Assembly: GCF_900625025.1 (NCBI RefSeq)
Contig: NZ_LR130577.1
Span: forward strand, 186,001 to 250,000
DNA length: 64,000 nt
Origin: Lachnoclostridium sp. Marseille-P6806
GTDB lineage: Bacteria > Bacillota > Clostridia > Lachnospirales > Lachnospiraceae
Direction: 5' to 3'
Part shown: positions 42,992 through 50,886 of the stretch, piece after piece
How positions within the stretch are numbered: position 1 is the stretch's first letter
Layout of the letters: each line of letters starts with the position of its first letter
The notes under the pieces: model-generated
Databases searched by the model: none
What the model saw: only the letters and a program-made list of their open reading frames with translations
Told to the model about the DNA's origin: nothing
Translations under genes and position numbers: made by a program

Positions 42992-43873
42992 TCACTCATT
43001 TTCATCGGGCAGCATTCGTCCGGTAAGAACTCTTATCAGAAGCATCAACACCGGCATGGCAAGAATGGATACGGCAATTCCACGCCCGAGCATCATGGAT
43101 TTCATCGCGGTTTTATAGCTGTAAACATTCATGACCTCCGTAGAACCGTTCGGTCCGCCTCCCGTAAGAAGCCAGACCGTTTCAAACTCATTGATGGTCC
43201 AGATTGTGCTCATCAGCGCAGACAGAATCGCGACGTCCCTGACCTCCGGAAACGTAATATGCCAAAACCTTTGAAATATCCCCGCTCCGTCAATTTCCGC
43301 CGCCTCATAATAATCAGGAGGTATCGTCTGCATCTTTGCCAGAATGGAAATTCCAAAGAAAGGAGTCCCCCTCCAGACATTGGCCACAACAATACAGAAC
43401 ATCGCCAGCCCTGCAGAGCCAAACCACACCAGATCCCGGCTGATGAGCCCTGCCGACTTCAAGAGGTGATTGGCAATTCCCCCGGACGCGTTAAATATCC
43501 ATCGCCAGTTGTAAACCACTACAATGTTCGGCAATGTCCACGGAATCATCAGAAGAGCCCTGCAAAGGTTTCTCCCCCTGAAATTCTGATTCAGCGCAAG
43601 CGCCATCAGCATGCCAAAAATCATCTTGAAGAAAATGGACAACGCCGTAAATTCGATGGTATTAAAAATGGATCTCCTGTATTCCGGATCCCCGATCAGA
43701 CGGATATAATTTGTAATACCGATAAATTTTGCCGTTCCTCCGACCGTCTTGTTCGTAAAGCTGATGCAAAATCCCCAGATCATCGGAAAAACCAGAACAC
43801 AAGCCAGATAAAGAATGAGCGGAAGATTCACCGCATATGCAAATCGTAGATTTTTCTTTTCTCTGCCTCTCAT
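42992..43873 (-). CDS. Sugar ABC transporter permease (MalF-like)
   Basis: A 293-residue permease with six hydrophobic segments. It starts with a basic cytoplasmic stretch and AYAVNLPLILYLACVLVFPM; the EAA loop reads YYEAAEIDGAGIFQRFWHI then TFPEVRD near 200. FKMIFGMLMALALNQNFRGR near 85 is typical of CUT1 permeases. It pairs with the 42150-42980 permease and follows nanE by about 70 bases. Confidence 0.92.
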   Translation of the reverse strand: MRGREKKNLRFAYAVNLPLILYLACVLVFPMIWGFCISFTNKTVGGTAKFIGITNYIRLIGDPEYRRSIFNTIEFTALSIFFKMIFGMLMALALNQNFRGRNLCRALLMIPWTLPNIVVVYNWRWIFNASGGIANHLLKSAGLISRDLVWFGSAGLAMFCIVVANVWRGTPFFGISILAKMQTIPPDYYEAAEIDGAGIFQRFWHITFPEVRDVAILSALMSTIWTINEFETVWLLTGGGPNGSTEVMNVYSYKTAMKSMMLGRGIAVSILAMPVLMLLIRVLTGRMLPDENE

Positions 43874-43945
43874 GACCGATCGTCCGCTCCTCGTACTGTC
43901 TGTTCTCTTTTTACGAAAACTGTCTGTTCTCTTTTTATGAAAATT

Positions 43946-44662
43946 TCAATTCATCGGTTCCGCCTCACGCAGCGCATCCGTGAACCGCTTCGTGATCAGC
44001 TGAGGTCTTGTAATCGCAGAGCCCACAACCGTCGCATAAACGCCGAGCTGCGTGACCCGCACCAGCTTCTCCGGCGTGTCGATGTTGCCCTCCGCGATCA
44101 CACGCCGCTTCACGCCGGCAAGGATGCGGCGGAGAATCTCAAAATCGTTCTCCTCGATCCGGCTGCCGCAGCTCTCCTCGGTGTAGCCCACCATCGTTGT
44201 TCCGATAAAATCAAAGCCCAGCGCATCTGCACGCAGCGCCTCCTCCACGGTGGAGCAGTCCGCCATATAAAGCTGATCCGGATATTTTGCCCTGACCTCC
44301 CGGAAGAAAACCTCCAGCGTCACGCCTCCCGGCCGCAGCCGGTTCGTGGCATCCATGGCAATGATCTCGGGCCTCACCTCCATGAGCTCGTCGATCTCTT
44401 TCATCGTCGGCGTAATATAGACGGCGCTCCCCGCGTAGTCCCGCTTCACAATGCCGATCACCGGAAGCTCGACCTCTTTCTGAATCTCTGCGATATCCTC
44501 TTTCGTATTGGCGCGTATCCCTCTTGCTCCGCTCTGGAATGCCGCTCTCGCGAAGCGTCCCATAATAAATGATGAGTGCATCGGCTCATCCGGAAGAGCC
44601 TGACAGGAAACGATCAGCTCTCCTCTCAGCGCCTCTATCTTTTCTTTTGTTATGCTGTCCAT
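43946..44662 (-). CDS. nanE: N-acetylmannosamine-6-phosphate 2-epimerase
   Basis: A 238-residue TIM-barrel epimerase converting ManNAc-6-P to GlcNAc-6-P. LIVSCQALPDEPMH near 16-29 holds the phosphate/substrate loop, GIRANTKEDI near 46, IGIVKRDYAGSAVYITPT near 68 the catalytic lysine, DATNRLRPGG near 103, and VIAEGNIDTPEK near 187. It is the first gene of the nan operon, preceded by a candidate operator-promoter. Confidence 0.95.
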   Translation of the reverse strand: MDSITKEKIEALRGELIVSCQALPDEPMHSSFIMGRFARAAFQSGARGIRANTKEDIAEIQKEVELPVIGIVKRDYAGSAVYITPTMKEIDELMEVRPEIIAMDATNRLRPGGVTLEVFFREVRAKYPDQLYMADCSTVEEALRADALGFDFIGTTMVGYTEESCGSRIEENDFEILRRILAGVKRRVIAEGNIDTPEKLVRVTQLGVYATVVGSAITRPQLITKRFTDALREAEPMN

Positions 44663-44743
44663 TCTTTTTCTGTCCCCTCGCAGAGTCAGTGATTTTTTCT
44701 GACAGATGCAGTGTAGTATTTTCGATAATATTTTTCTATTGTG

Positions 44744-44766
44744 ATTATATGATGAAAATTATTTTC
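44744..44766 (-). promoter_or_regulatory. Candidate nan operon promoter and palindromic operator
   Basis: A minus-strand TATAAT (44749-44744) lies about 80 bases before nanE. Directly upstream is the 13-base palindrome GAAAATAATTTTC (44766-44754), where a repressor would block the promoter; a similar AT-rich block, GAAAAATATTATCGAAAA, lies at 44721-44738. No good -35 is seen. The nearby MurR/RpiR regulator is the natural candidate. The remainder of 44663-44992 holds no gene; a TTGACA on the plus strand (44779-44784) points into empty sequence. Confidence 0.45.
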
Positions 44767-44992
44767 TATTTTGTGCATATTGACAGCCCACATAGGTGAC
44801 CACCCTTTTTGTCCCATATCACACCTTACAAATCCCAGACCATCTCAAGTAAAATCTCAGACAAAAATAAGAACCACGCAGACAGAGCCGATTTTACATT
44901 GCTTCTGCCTGCGCGGCCCGTATGTCCGGCGCCCGGCCTGCTTGGCGCTGCGCCGCCCGATTCCGGCATACCGCCGCATCGGTATTAAGGTA

Positions 44993-45853
44993 TCAGTGGT
45001 CCTCGAACTTATCCAGTGTTGCCTCCGCCGTCCTCTTGTTATTGCACCGGGACGCCTCCAGATTTTCACGATAATAGCACTGGAACAGCACCTCTATGAT
45101 ATGGAGCTGGCTCATCTTCGCCCCCATCGAGCCGCCTTCCAGAGGCCCCTCCTTGGAACCGCAGATAATGACGGCATCGGCGCATTTTGTGAGCCTCGAC
45201 CGGGGGAATCTGGTGATGACCGCAATCTTTGCTCCCTGCTGCCGCGCGATCTCAGCGACGCGGATATTGTCCGTGGTCGCCCCGCTGTATGAAATGAATA
45301 CCAGCATATCCTCCTGCGTCACCATGGACGCCGCCATCGCCTGCATATGCGTATCCTTGATGTACTCGACCTTGGGCGTAATATGGAGAAATCTGCCCTG
45401 CGCCTCCTCAGCCGTGACCATCGAATTTCCGACGCCGACAAAGATGATCTTCCGCGCCTCGCTCATCATGCGCACGGTCTTCTCCACGACCTCCGCGTCA
45501 AGAAGCGCGTCAGTCTCCCGGATCGCCGCCATGTGGTTTTCCAGAATTTCCTCAAAGAGGTTCTCTCCCTTTTTCTTCGGAGAAGCGGCACGGTTCTTTT
45601 CCGCGGCCTCCTCCTGCGAATTGACGCTGATGGAAAGACGCATCTTGAATTCCTGATAGCCCTTGACCTTGATCGCGCGGCAGAAACGGTGCACGCTGGC
45701 CTCCGCGACCCCGCAGGCATCGGCAAGCTCTGTGATCGACATGAACGGCACCTCCTGCGCATTGCCGATCACGTAATCCGCTATTTTTTTCTCCGTTCTC
45801 GTAAACTGGTTGTAGCTCAGCTGTATCGCCACCAATAAATTGCTGACCTCCAT
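44993..45853 (-). CDS. MurR/RpiR family transcriptional regulator (NanR-like)
   Basis: A 286-residue regulator. The N-terminal HTH_6 domain contains TRTEKKIADYVIGNAQEVPF, ITELADACGVAEASVHRFCR near 41-60 and VKGYQEFKMRLS. The C-terminal SIS sugar-phosphate domain has IIFVGVGNSMVTAEEAQGRF near 134 and VFISYSGATTDN near 182. It lies directly before the nan operon on the same strand but with its own 5' region. ManNAc-6-P as effector is an inference from NanR-type relatives. Start 45853 follows GGGGAGG; TTG/ATG codons further upstream are less likely. Confidence 0.9.
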   Translation of the reverse strand: MEVSNLLVAIQLSYNQFTRTEKKIADYVIGNAQEVPFMSITELADACGVAEASVHRFCRAIKVKGYQEFKMRLSISVNSQEEAAEKNRAASPKKKGENLFEEILENHMAAIRETDALLDAEVVEKTVRMMSEARKIIFVGVGNSMVTAEEAQGRFLHITPKVEYIKDTHMQAMAASMVTQEDMLVFISYSGATTDNIRVAEIARQQGAKIAVITRFPRSRLTKCADAVIICGSKEGPLEGGSMGAKMSQLHIIEVLFQCYYRENLEASRCNNKRTAEATLDKFEDH

Positions 45854-45973
45854 CACGCCTCCCCGCAGAAGCATTCCGCGTCTCTGTTTTCTATTAGGTT
45901 AAATTTCATTCTGGAACGTGTCAATCTATTAATGAAAATCAACTTCTCTTTCCAGCCGCAATAGACAGCTTCT

Positions 45974-46018
45974 GCCGACAAAAATGCCCCCTGAGGAGCA
46001 CTGCTCCCCAAGAGGGCC
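45974..46018 (-). terminator. Terminator after flotillin gene
   Basis: On the minus strand GCCCTCTTGGGGAGCA pairs imperfectly with TGCTCCTCAGGGGGC and is followed by ATTTTTG, 15 bases past the flotillin stop. Confidence 0.7.
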
Positions 46019-46032
46019 GCCAGTTGGTATTA

Positions 46033-47691
46033 TTACGATTTCTTCTCCGGATTTCCCGATTCCGCAGCCACCGACACCGTCTCCGCCGCAGACCCGGCCG
46101 GAGCAGCCGTCTCCTCCGCCGCAGGCTCGACAGGAGCAGGCGGAGCAATCGGCACAGCGGGCGCAGTCGGCGCGGACGCAGCCTTATCCGTCATTCCCTC
46201 AAGACCGGTCACATGAATGTTGCGGTTTACTTTGGCATCATAGGTTCCGGCCCGCATCACCTCGCCCAGATCGATACCGGTCGTCTCTTTCATGGATTCA
46301 AACAGCTTCGCCATCACGGCGGGCACATTGGAAGCAATCTGCGAGACGCCGTTTCCGTCGCCCTCGCCCCCGATGATCGTGATCTTGTCGATCTGCGCCA
46401 GCGGCTTCGCTATCTCGCCCGCGATATCCGGCAGCACGCGGATCAGCATTTCCGCCATGGCTGCATTATTGTATTTCTGGTAGGCCTCCGCCTTTTTCTC
46501 CATCGCCTCGGCTTCTGCAAGGCCCACGGCGCGGCGCGCCTCCGCGTCGGCCTTTCCTTTCAGTGCGATTCCGGCGGCCTCCGCCTCATACTTCGCGCGG
46601 ATTCCGGCGGCCTCCTGCTCTGCGGAATACTTTGCGGCATCCGCGACGGCCTTCTTCGCCTCCGCCTCTTTCTCCTGCTCGTACTTGCGGGCCTCAGCCT
46701 CCCGCTGTCTCCGCGAGAGAGCCGCGGCAGCCTCCTGCTCGACACGGTACTTCTCCGCATCCGCTTTCTTGTTGACCTCCGCATCCAGAGCCTGCTCCGT
46801 GACAAGAACCTCCTGCCGCTTGAGCTCGGAATCTCTCTCCGCCTTTGCAATCTGCGCGTTTACCGTCGCAATCTCGATATTCTTCTGCTGCGCCTGCTTC
46901 TGAATCTCGTAGGCCGCGTCCGCCTCCGCTTTCTTAGTATCGGAAATCACCTTGAGTTCGGACTGACGGATCGCCAGCTCGTTGTTCTTCTGCGCAATCT
47001 CCGTCTCGGACAGAACTCTCGCGTCATTGGCCGCGCGCGTCGCCTCTGCCTGCGCGATCGCGACGTCACGGTCCGCCTGCGCTTTGGCAATGGCCGCGTC
47101 TTTCTTGATCTTGGAGGTGTTGTCCGCTCCGAGATCGTTGATGAGTCCTTTCTCGTCGGTCACATTCTGAATATTGCAGGAGAGAATCTCAATACCGAGC
47201 TTCTCCATATCCTTGGCCGCTTTCATCATCACCTGATCCGAAAAAGAATCCCGGTTCGTGTTGATGTCCTTGAGCGTCAGCGTGCCGATGATCTCACGCA
47301 TGTTTCCCTGCAGAGAATCCTGCAGATCCATGGCGATCTGTTCCGGCTTCTTGTTAAGAAAGTTCCGGGACGCTTTTTCAATCCCCTCGCCGTCCGGAGA
47401 GATCCTCACCTTGGCAACGGCGTCCACATTCACGTTGATGAAATCCGTCGTCGGAACGGACTGCTCCGTCTTGATATCCACCGTCATCTGCCCGAGGTAC
47501 AGGATGTCAAGTCTTTCGAGGAAAGGCACCTTGATCCCCGCGCGCCCGATCAGAATCTTGGGCTTTTTACGGAAGCCCGAGATAATATACGCCTTGTCCG
47601 GCGGCGACTTCACATAGCCGCTCAGCACAAGCACAAGCAGAACAGCAATAACCAAAACAGTGATAAAGAATTCCGGTTCAAATATAAACAC
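46033..47691 (-). CDS. Flotillin-like SPFH protein
   Basis: A 552-residue membrane scaffold protein. An N-terminal membrane hairpin (about 7-25) is followed by the SPFH domain with KAYIISGFRKKPKILIGRAG near 33 and LNKKPEQIAMDLQDSLQGNM near 112. A long Ala/Glu/Lys coiled coil (about 190-400) and a proline/alanine-rich tail follow. Flotillins organise membrane microdomains. Start is GTG 47691, which has AAGGAG nine bases upstream and gives MFIFEPEFF. It closes an ECF-sigma operon, recalling the SigW-controlled flotillin operon of Bacillus subtilis. Confidence 0.92.
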   Translation of the reverse strand: MFIFEPEFFITVLVIAVLLVLVLSGYVKSPPDKAYIISGFRKKPKILIGRAGIKVPFLERLDILYLGQMTVDIKTEQSVPTTDFINVNVDAVAKVRISPDGEGIEKASRNFLNKKPEQIAMDLQDSLQGNMREIIGTLTLKDINTNRDSFSDQVMMKAAKDMEKLGIEILSCNIQNVTDEKGLINDLGADNTSKIKKDAAIAKAQADRDVAIAQAEATRAANDARVLSETEIAQKNNELAIRQSELKVISDTKKAEADAAYEIQKQAQQKNIEIATVNAQIAKAERDSELKRQEVLVTEQALDAEVNKKADAEKYRVEQEAAAALSRRQREAEARKYEQEKEAEAKKAVADAAKYSAEQEAAGIRAKYEAEAAGIALKGKADAEARRAVGLAEAEAMEKKAEAYQKYNNAAMAEMLIRVLPDIAGEIAKPLAQIDKITIIGGEGDGNGVSQIASNVPAVMAKLFESMKETTGIDLGEVMRAGTYDAKVNRNIHVTGLEGMTDKAASAPTAPAVPIAPPAPVEPAAEETAAPAGSAAETVSVAAESGNPEKKS

Positions 47692-47777
47692 GCCGACACG
47701 CTCCTTTCGCATACTGCGCAACGGTAAAGGCCTACGCTCCCATTATAAAGGATTGTGTCTCGTTTGTCCCCTGCGGA

Positions 47778-48080
47778 TCACGGGCAGGAAAAGCTCGAGG
47801 GGAAGCACTCCATACACATCGACGCGCCTCCCAGCGCCATCGTGAACAGCAGGAGCAGCGCCGTCATCACCACCGCTGCGCCGTCGATCCGAAACGAATC
47901 CTTCCATTTTGTATTCGCGGCAAGAACCTCAATTCCCAAAAGAATCAGCACGCAGGGCCAGAGCTTCATGACAAACCGGACCGGCAGCTTTTCCCACACA
48001 AGCGATACCAGATACAGCACTCCGAACACGATCAGCGTAAGACCCAGCGTGATTCCTCCCACTCTATGCTCATGCTTCAT
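47778..48080 (-). CDS. Small membrane protein, LiaF/DUF5668-like
   Basis: A 100-residue protein with three hydrophobic segments. RVGGITLGLTLIVFGVLYLV at 5-24, VMKLWPCVLILLGIEVLAA near 39-57, and AAVVMTALLLLFTMALGG near 70. The GxxLGxxLIxxGxxxL and WPxxLIxLGxE pattern matches the toast-rack/LiaF transmembrane family linked to envelope stress responses. The start overlaps the previous gene's stop region by 11 bases, and AGGA lies five bases upstream. Flotillin follows after about 85 bases. Confidence 0.75.
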   Translation of the reverse strand: MKHEHRVGGITLGLTLIVFGVLYLVSLVWEKLPVRFVMKLWPCVLILLGIEVLAANTKWKDSFRIDGAAVVMTALLLLFTMALGGASMCMECFPSSFSCP

Positions 48081-48723
48081 ACTTTTCCTCACTTTCTGTC
48101 CCCTCTTCTGCTTTTTCTTCTGTCTTTCCCTCTGCCTTTTCTTCCGCTTTTTCCGTCTTCTCTTCCCGGACCGGCAGCGTGCCTGTCCCGGAAAAAAGCT
48201 CAGCCTCCGCCTCCGCTTCCTGCGTCAGCTCCCTTTTCCTGCCGCGAATCAGACGAACGCCGATCCAGATGATCGCCACGCCGAACGCCAGTCCCGGCAG
48301 CGCATCATAGACTCGTGCCGCCGGCTCCCACAGCCATTCCGGCAGAGCCCATGTCACAAGATCCCAGAGGACGCGGATCAGTATCCATGCGCCGCCCGCA
48401 ATCAGCACAATGGCGATGCCGCGGTTCTTCTGCACACGATCCAGCTTCCAGTCCGAAATATGGAGAAGATACTCGTCCTTTACCGCAAACAGCTCCTCGT
48501 CGCTCATGGCGGCCATATTCCTTGCATGGAAGAAGCCGTAGAACCAGACCACCGGCAGGGTCATCACCAGCGGGCCGATATTCGTCATGACCGCGATAAA
48601 GCAGGCCGCCATAAACACCGTCAGAAGCGATATTCCCTGCTTCATCAGGCCCCAGTACATTTCCGCACAGCCCGGAATAAAAGAGAATATAAAGGTCCAA
48701 AATCTGTTCTTTTTCTTATACAT
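48070..48723 (-). CDS. Membrane protein of the ECF sigma/flotillin operon, unknown
   Basis: A 217-residue protein. The N-terminus, KKNRFWTFIFSFIPGCAEMY then WGLMKQGISLLTVFMA, is like TM2-type small membrane proteins. Four hydrophobic segments in total, then a tail of about 60 residues rich in Glu, Lys and Ala. Between them lies a cytoplasmic-type loop with MSDEELFAVKDEYLL. I do not know its function; the operon suggests an envelope-stress role. The ATG at 48723 follows GGAGA from an R1 element. The 49 codons upstream in the same frame are R1 sequence and were rejected. Confidence 0.75.
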   Translation of the reverse strand: MYKKKNRFWTFIFSFIPGCAEMYWGLMKQGISLLTVFMAACFIAVMTNIGPLVMTLPVVWFYGFFHARNMAAMSDEELFAVKDEYLLHISDWKLDRVQKNRGIAIVLIAGGAWILIRVLWDLVTWALPEWLWEPAARVYDALPGLAFGVAIIWIGVRLIRGRKRELTQEAEAEAELFSGTGTLPVREEKTEKAEEKAEGKTEEKAEEGTESEEKYEA

Positions 48724-48732
48724 GATCCGTCT

Positions 48733-48873
48733 CCACGCCGAAGCACTTTGTGCGAGGCACGCGTCACATACACCCTGCGCGGGCGATTTTGTGACTTCGG
48801 CCAAAAACGATTTGGGCTCCGGAACAAATCGCCGTGTGAAGCAAATCAGCGTATCCGCGTGATTTTTCACACT
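48733..48873 (-). repeat. R1 intergenic element, full but diverged copy
   Basis: Minus-sense order is AGTGTGAAAAATCACGCGG (hairpin 1), a CGATTTGT/GGGCTCCGG region, a GC-rich core unlike the other full copies, and CGCACAAAGTGCTTCGGCGTGG. It starts seven bases after the anti-sigma candidate's stop and ends ten bases before the next ATG. Confidence 0.75.
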
Positions 48874-48880
48874 GCCTCCT

Positions 48881-49237
48881 CTAATAGTTCACCAGTCCGT
48901 CTGTAAATTCCCTCACGCCGGCAGTCAGCCGTCCGCTGTCCTCACCGATTGATTTGAGCTGCCGCTCTACCCCTGCCGTCCGCCGTCCCGGTCCCGGCTG
49001 CCGCGGCGACGCCGAAAGCAGAAACGTTGACAGCGCTATGAAAAAGATCGCCGCCGCGCCGGCCGCACAGACCTCCAGAGAGTACAGAAAAAGCTTCCGG
49101 CGAATTTGCCTCTCCCGCTGTCTTTGTCTCTCCAGAATCTCCCGCTTCATGTGGCCGGGCGCTTCGAGAAGCCCGCCGCTCTCAATGTCCGAGATCAGCT
49201 CCGACAGTTCCTCGCCGCTCAGATATTCTTCTTTCAT
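48881..49237 (-). CDS. Membrane anti-sigma factor candidate
   Basis: A 118-residue protein with a cytoplasmic N-terminus (about 1-50, ELSELISDIESGGLLEAPGH then basic RQRQRERQIRRK), one membrane helix near 52-76 (EVCAAGAAAIFFIALSTFLL) and a short outer part. Size, topology and position after an ECF sigma gene fit an anti-sigma factor, though no ZAS zinc motif is visible. Start ATG 49237 overlaps the sigma stop by four bases, with AAGGAGG ten bases upstream. Confidence 0.7.
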   Translation of the reverse strand: MKEEYLSGEELSELISDIESGGLLEAPGHMKREILERQRQRERQIRRKLFLYSLEVCAAGAAAIFFIALSTFLLSASPRQPGPGRRTAGVERQLKSIGEDSGRLTAGVREFTDGLVNY

Positions 49238-49725
49238 ACGCCCTGCGCCTCCTTTCTGAAATTTCGGTAAACCTCGCGGAGCATTTCCCTCGCCCGGCTG
49301 ATCTGCGTCTGCGTCGTCTTGAGCTTCCGGCCGCAGAGCGCCGCGATCTCCGCCGGACTCCGCTCCTCGCAAAAATAATAAAATGCGATCTCCGCGTAGG
49401 GCTCCTTCAGCCTGAGACAGTTCTCCCGGAGCTGCTCCCGCAGCTCCCTCTCCTCGGCATAGACAGACGGCGTCTCCAGCCCGCCCTCGCGGCGATCCAT
49501 CTGCTCCGCCTCGGTGGGCACGAGCCGCTCCTGCGACCGCAGATAATCGACGCACTTATTCGCCGCGATCCTGCAAAGCCACGCCTTTTCATTGTCTCCG
49601 CGGAAGCGGTCCATGCTCCGGAATGCGGACAGAAACGTCTCCTGCGCGAGATCCTGCGCCGCAAAATAGTCCGATGTCATCCGGTAACAGAGAGAGAAGA
49701 TCAGGCTCTGGTAACGGTCTATCAT
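49234..49725 (-). CDS. ECF-type RNA polymerase sigma factor
   Basis: A 163-residue sigma factor with region 2 (YRMTSDYFAAQDLAQETFLS at 14-33, then FRGDNEKAWLCRIAANKCVD) and region 4 (PYAEIAFYYFCEERSPAEIA near 110, then KTTQTQISRAREMLRE). It heads an operon with a coupled anti-sigma candidate, two membrane proteins and flotillin. The start is uncertain: ATG 49725 has no good ribosome site, while GGGGGAGGA lies about 30 bases upstream, followed in frame by ACC ATC GAT and CTG codons. Confidence 0.92.
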   Translation of the reverse strand: MIDRYQSLIFSLCYRMTSDYFAAQDLAQETFLSAFRSMDRFRGDNEKAWLCRIAANKCVDYLRSQERLVPTEAEQMDRREGGLETPSVYAEERELREQLRENCLRLKEPYAEIAFYYFCEERSPAEIAALCGRKLKTTQTQISRAREMLREVYRNFRKEAQGV

Positions 49726-49862
49726 CTGTTCCAGCTTATCCCGTGTATCGATGGTATCCTCCCCCTCTCCGGAACCGCAGTTCCTGTTTCTGTAAGAGCT
49801 CTCATTAACTATAACGAACGACGCCGGGAAAAATCTTCAAAAAAATGAAAAAAGAGTTGATT

Positions 49863-49897
49863 GAAAAAGAAAAAGCGACCCGTTTTCTCCGGATCGC
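49863..49897 (-). terminator. Terminator at the end of the zinc uptake operon
   Basis: On the minus strand GCGATCCGG pairs with CGGGTCGC over an AGAAAA loop and is followed by TTTTTCTTTTTC. Confidence 0.8.
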
Positions 49898-50137
49898 CTG
49901 TATTTCAATATGTTTAGCGCATAGGCCCCTGTCAGGCGCCAGCATGAACACCATGCCCGCATGAACGAACATGTCGGCATTTGACAGGGCGACAGATATG
50001 AGCAGGCAGGACGATAGTCCGGATTGCAAATACCTGTCGGATTGCGGGGGCTGCCCAAAGCAGAGGAGCAGTCCTCAGCTTATAATGATGCGGTGCCGCA
50101 AAATGCGGCATGCGGGTACGGAGAACAGCGCAGGGGC
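49898..50137 (-). other. Long 3' untranslated stretch with nested hairpins, no gene seen
   Basis: Between the lipoprotein stop and the terminator lie about 240 bases without a supported gene. Two structures are visible: TGCCGCA-AAA-TGCGGCA (50094-50110), and outer arms CCCTGTCA (49927-49934) and TGACAGGG (49982-49989) enclosing nested ATGCC/GGCAT and CATG/CATG pairs. Short frames here cross the terminator and show no family. Confidence 0.4.
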
Positions 50138-50875
50138 TCATTTCCCCTGCTGCGATCCGGCCTCTGCCGGCACGCGCTCCAGCTCCGCGTTTGCGATATG
50201 ACAGTACAGGCTCTCGTCGCCCTCCTCCTGATAAGTCTCAAAGGTTCCCGTCACAATCACCTCGCTGTCAAGCGGCGGATATTCATCCGGATAAACATGC
50301 GTACCGTCGCCCCAGATAAATTCCATTCCCTGCTTGCAGCAGCCCAGCGCATCCGCGATGATGCAGAAATGATAGTTCTGCCCCGTCGGTTCATAGTAGG
50401 AGGAATAGTACTGCCCCTCCATACGGAACGTCTTCCCCTCGTAGGAAAGCGGGTCCTGCATCAGCTTGAATACCGTGGCGTACACCATGTCGCTGCCCAT
50501 CGCCGTGAGGTCATAATCCACATCGCCTGCCGCAGGCTGCTCCGGCGCGTCCGAGTCTGCCGATTCCTTTTCTACCGCAGCGGTTTTCTCCGTTTCCGGT
50601 TCTCCCACTGCGTCCGGTTTCTCCGCCGCGGCCGCGTCCTCAGCGGCAGCAGCCCCGGCCGAACCCGCCTCCGGTTTTTCTCCCTCATCCGCGGCTTCGG
50701 CCGATTTTTCCGAAGCTGCGCCGGACGCCACAGCCGCCTGACGTTGCAATGTCTCCTCCACCGCGTTCGCACCGGTTCCCGTCCTTGCTTTCGCGCCGGC
50801 AGCGCCGCAGCCCGCCGCGCAAAGCAATACAGCCAGAAGAATCCATATCGGAAAACCACGTCCGCCTTTCCGCAT
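50138..50875 (-). CDS. Lipoprotein-like protein of the zinc uptake operon
   Basis: A 245-residue secreted protein. The signal segment ends LLCAAGC (Cys23, an imperfect lipobox). Residues about 30-115 are a low-complexity Ala/Glu linker. The C-terminal domain (about 120-240) reads MGSDMVYATVFKLMQDPLSY, HFCIIADALGCCKQGMEFIW near 170-189 and SEVIVTGTFETYQEEGDESL. The cysteine pair and strand pattern recall the OB-like C-terminal domain of TIGR03943/YcgQ proteins, which are Zur-regulated in Bacillus. A zinc chaperone role is inferred. It starts 11 bases after ZnuB stops. Confidence 0.65.
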   Translation of the reverse strand: MRKGGRGFPIWILLAVLLCAAGCGAAGAKARTGTGANAVEETLQRQAAVASGAASEKSAEAADEGEKPEAGSAGAAAAEDAAAAEKPDAVGEPETEKTAAVEKESADSDAPEQPAAGDVDYDLTAMGSDMVYATVFKLMQDPLSYEGKTFRMEGQYYSSYYEPTGQNYHFCIIADALGCCKQGMEFIWGDGTHVYPDEYPPLDSEVIVTGTFETYQEEGDESLYCHIANAELERVPAEAGSQQGK

Positions 50876-50886
50876 CGCTTCCTCCC

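Noticed and set aside
46024-47727. 567-codon plus-strand frame rich in Leu/Arg
   Set aside because: Mirror of the flotillin coiled coil; low-complexity by-product.
48724-48870. N-terminal extension of the 48070-48723 membrane protein
   Set aside because: These codons translate an R1 element; the same false extensions appear before the GT2 and beta-helix genes.
49781-49860. SigW-like autoregulatory promoter before the ECF sigma gene
   Set aside because: TGAAGA and a CGTC occur, but the spacing is about ten bases, not the usual sixteen.
49932-50141. Short minus-strand frames in the zinc operon 3' region
   Set aside because: No family similarity, they lie next to or cross the terminator, and structure explains the region better.
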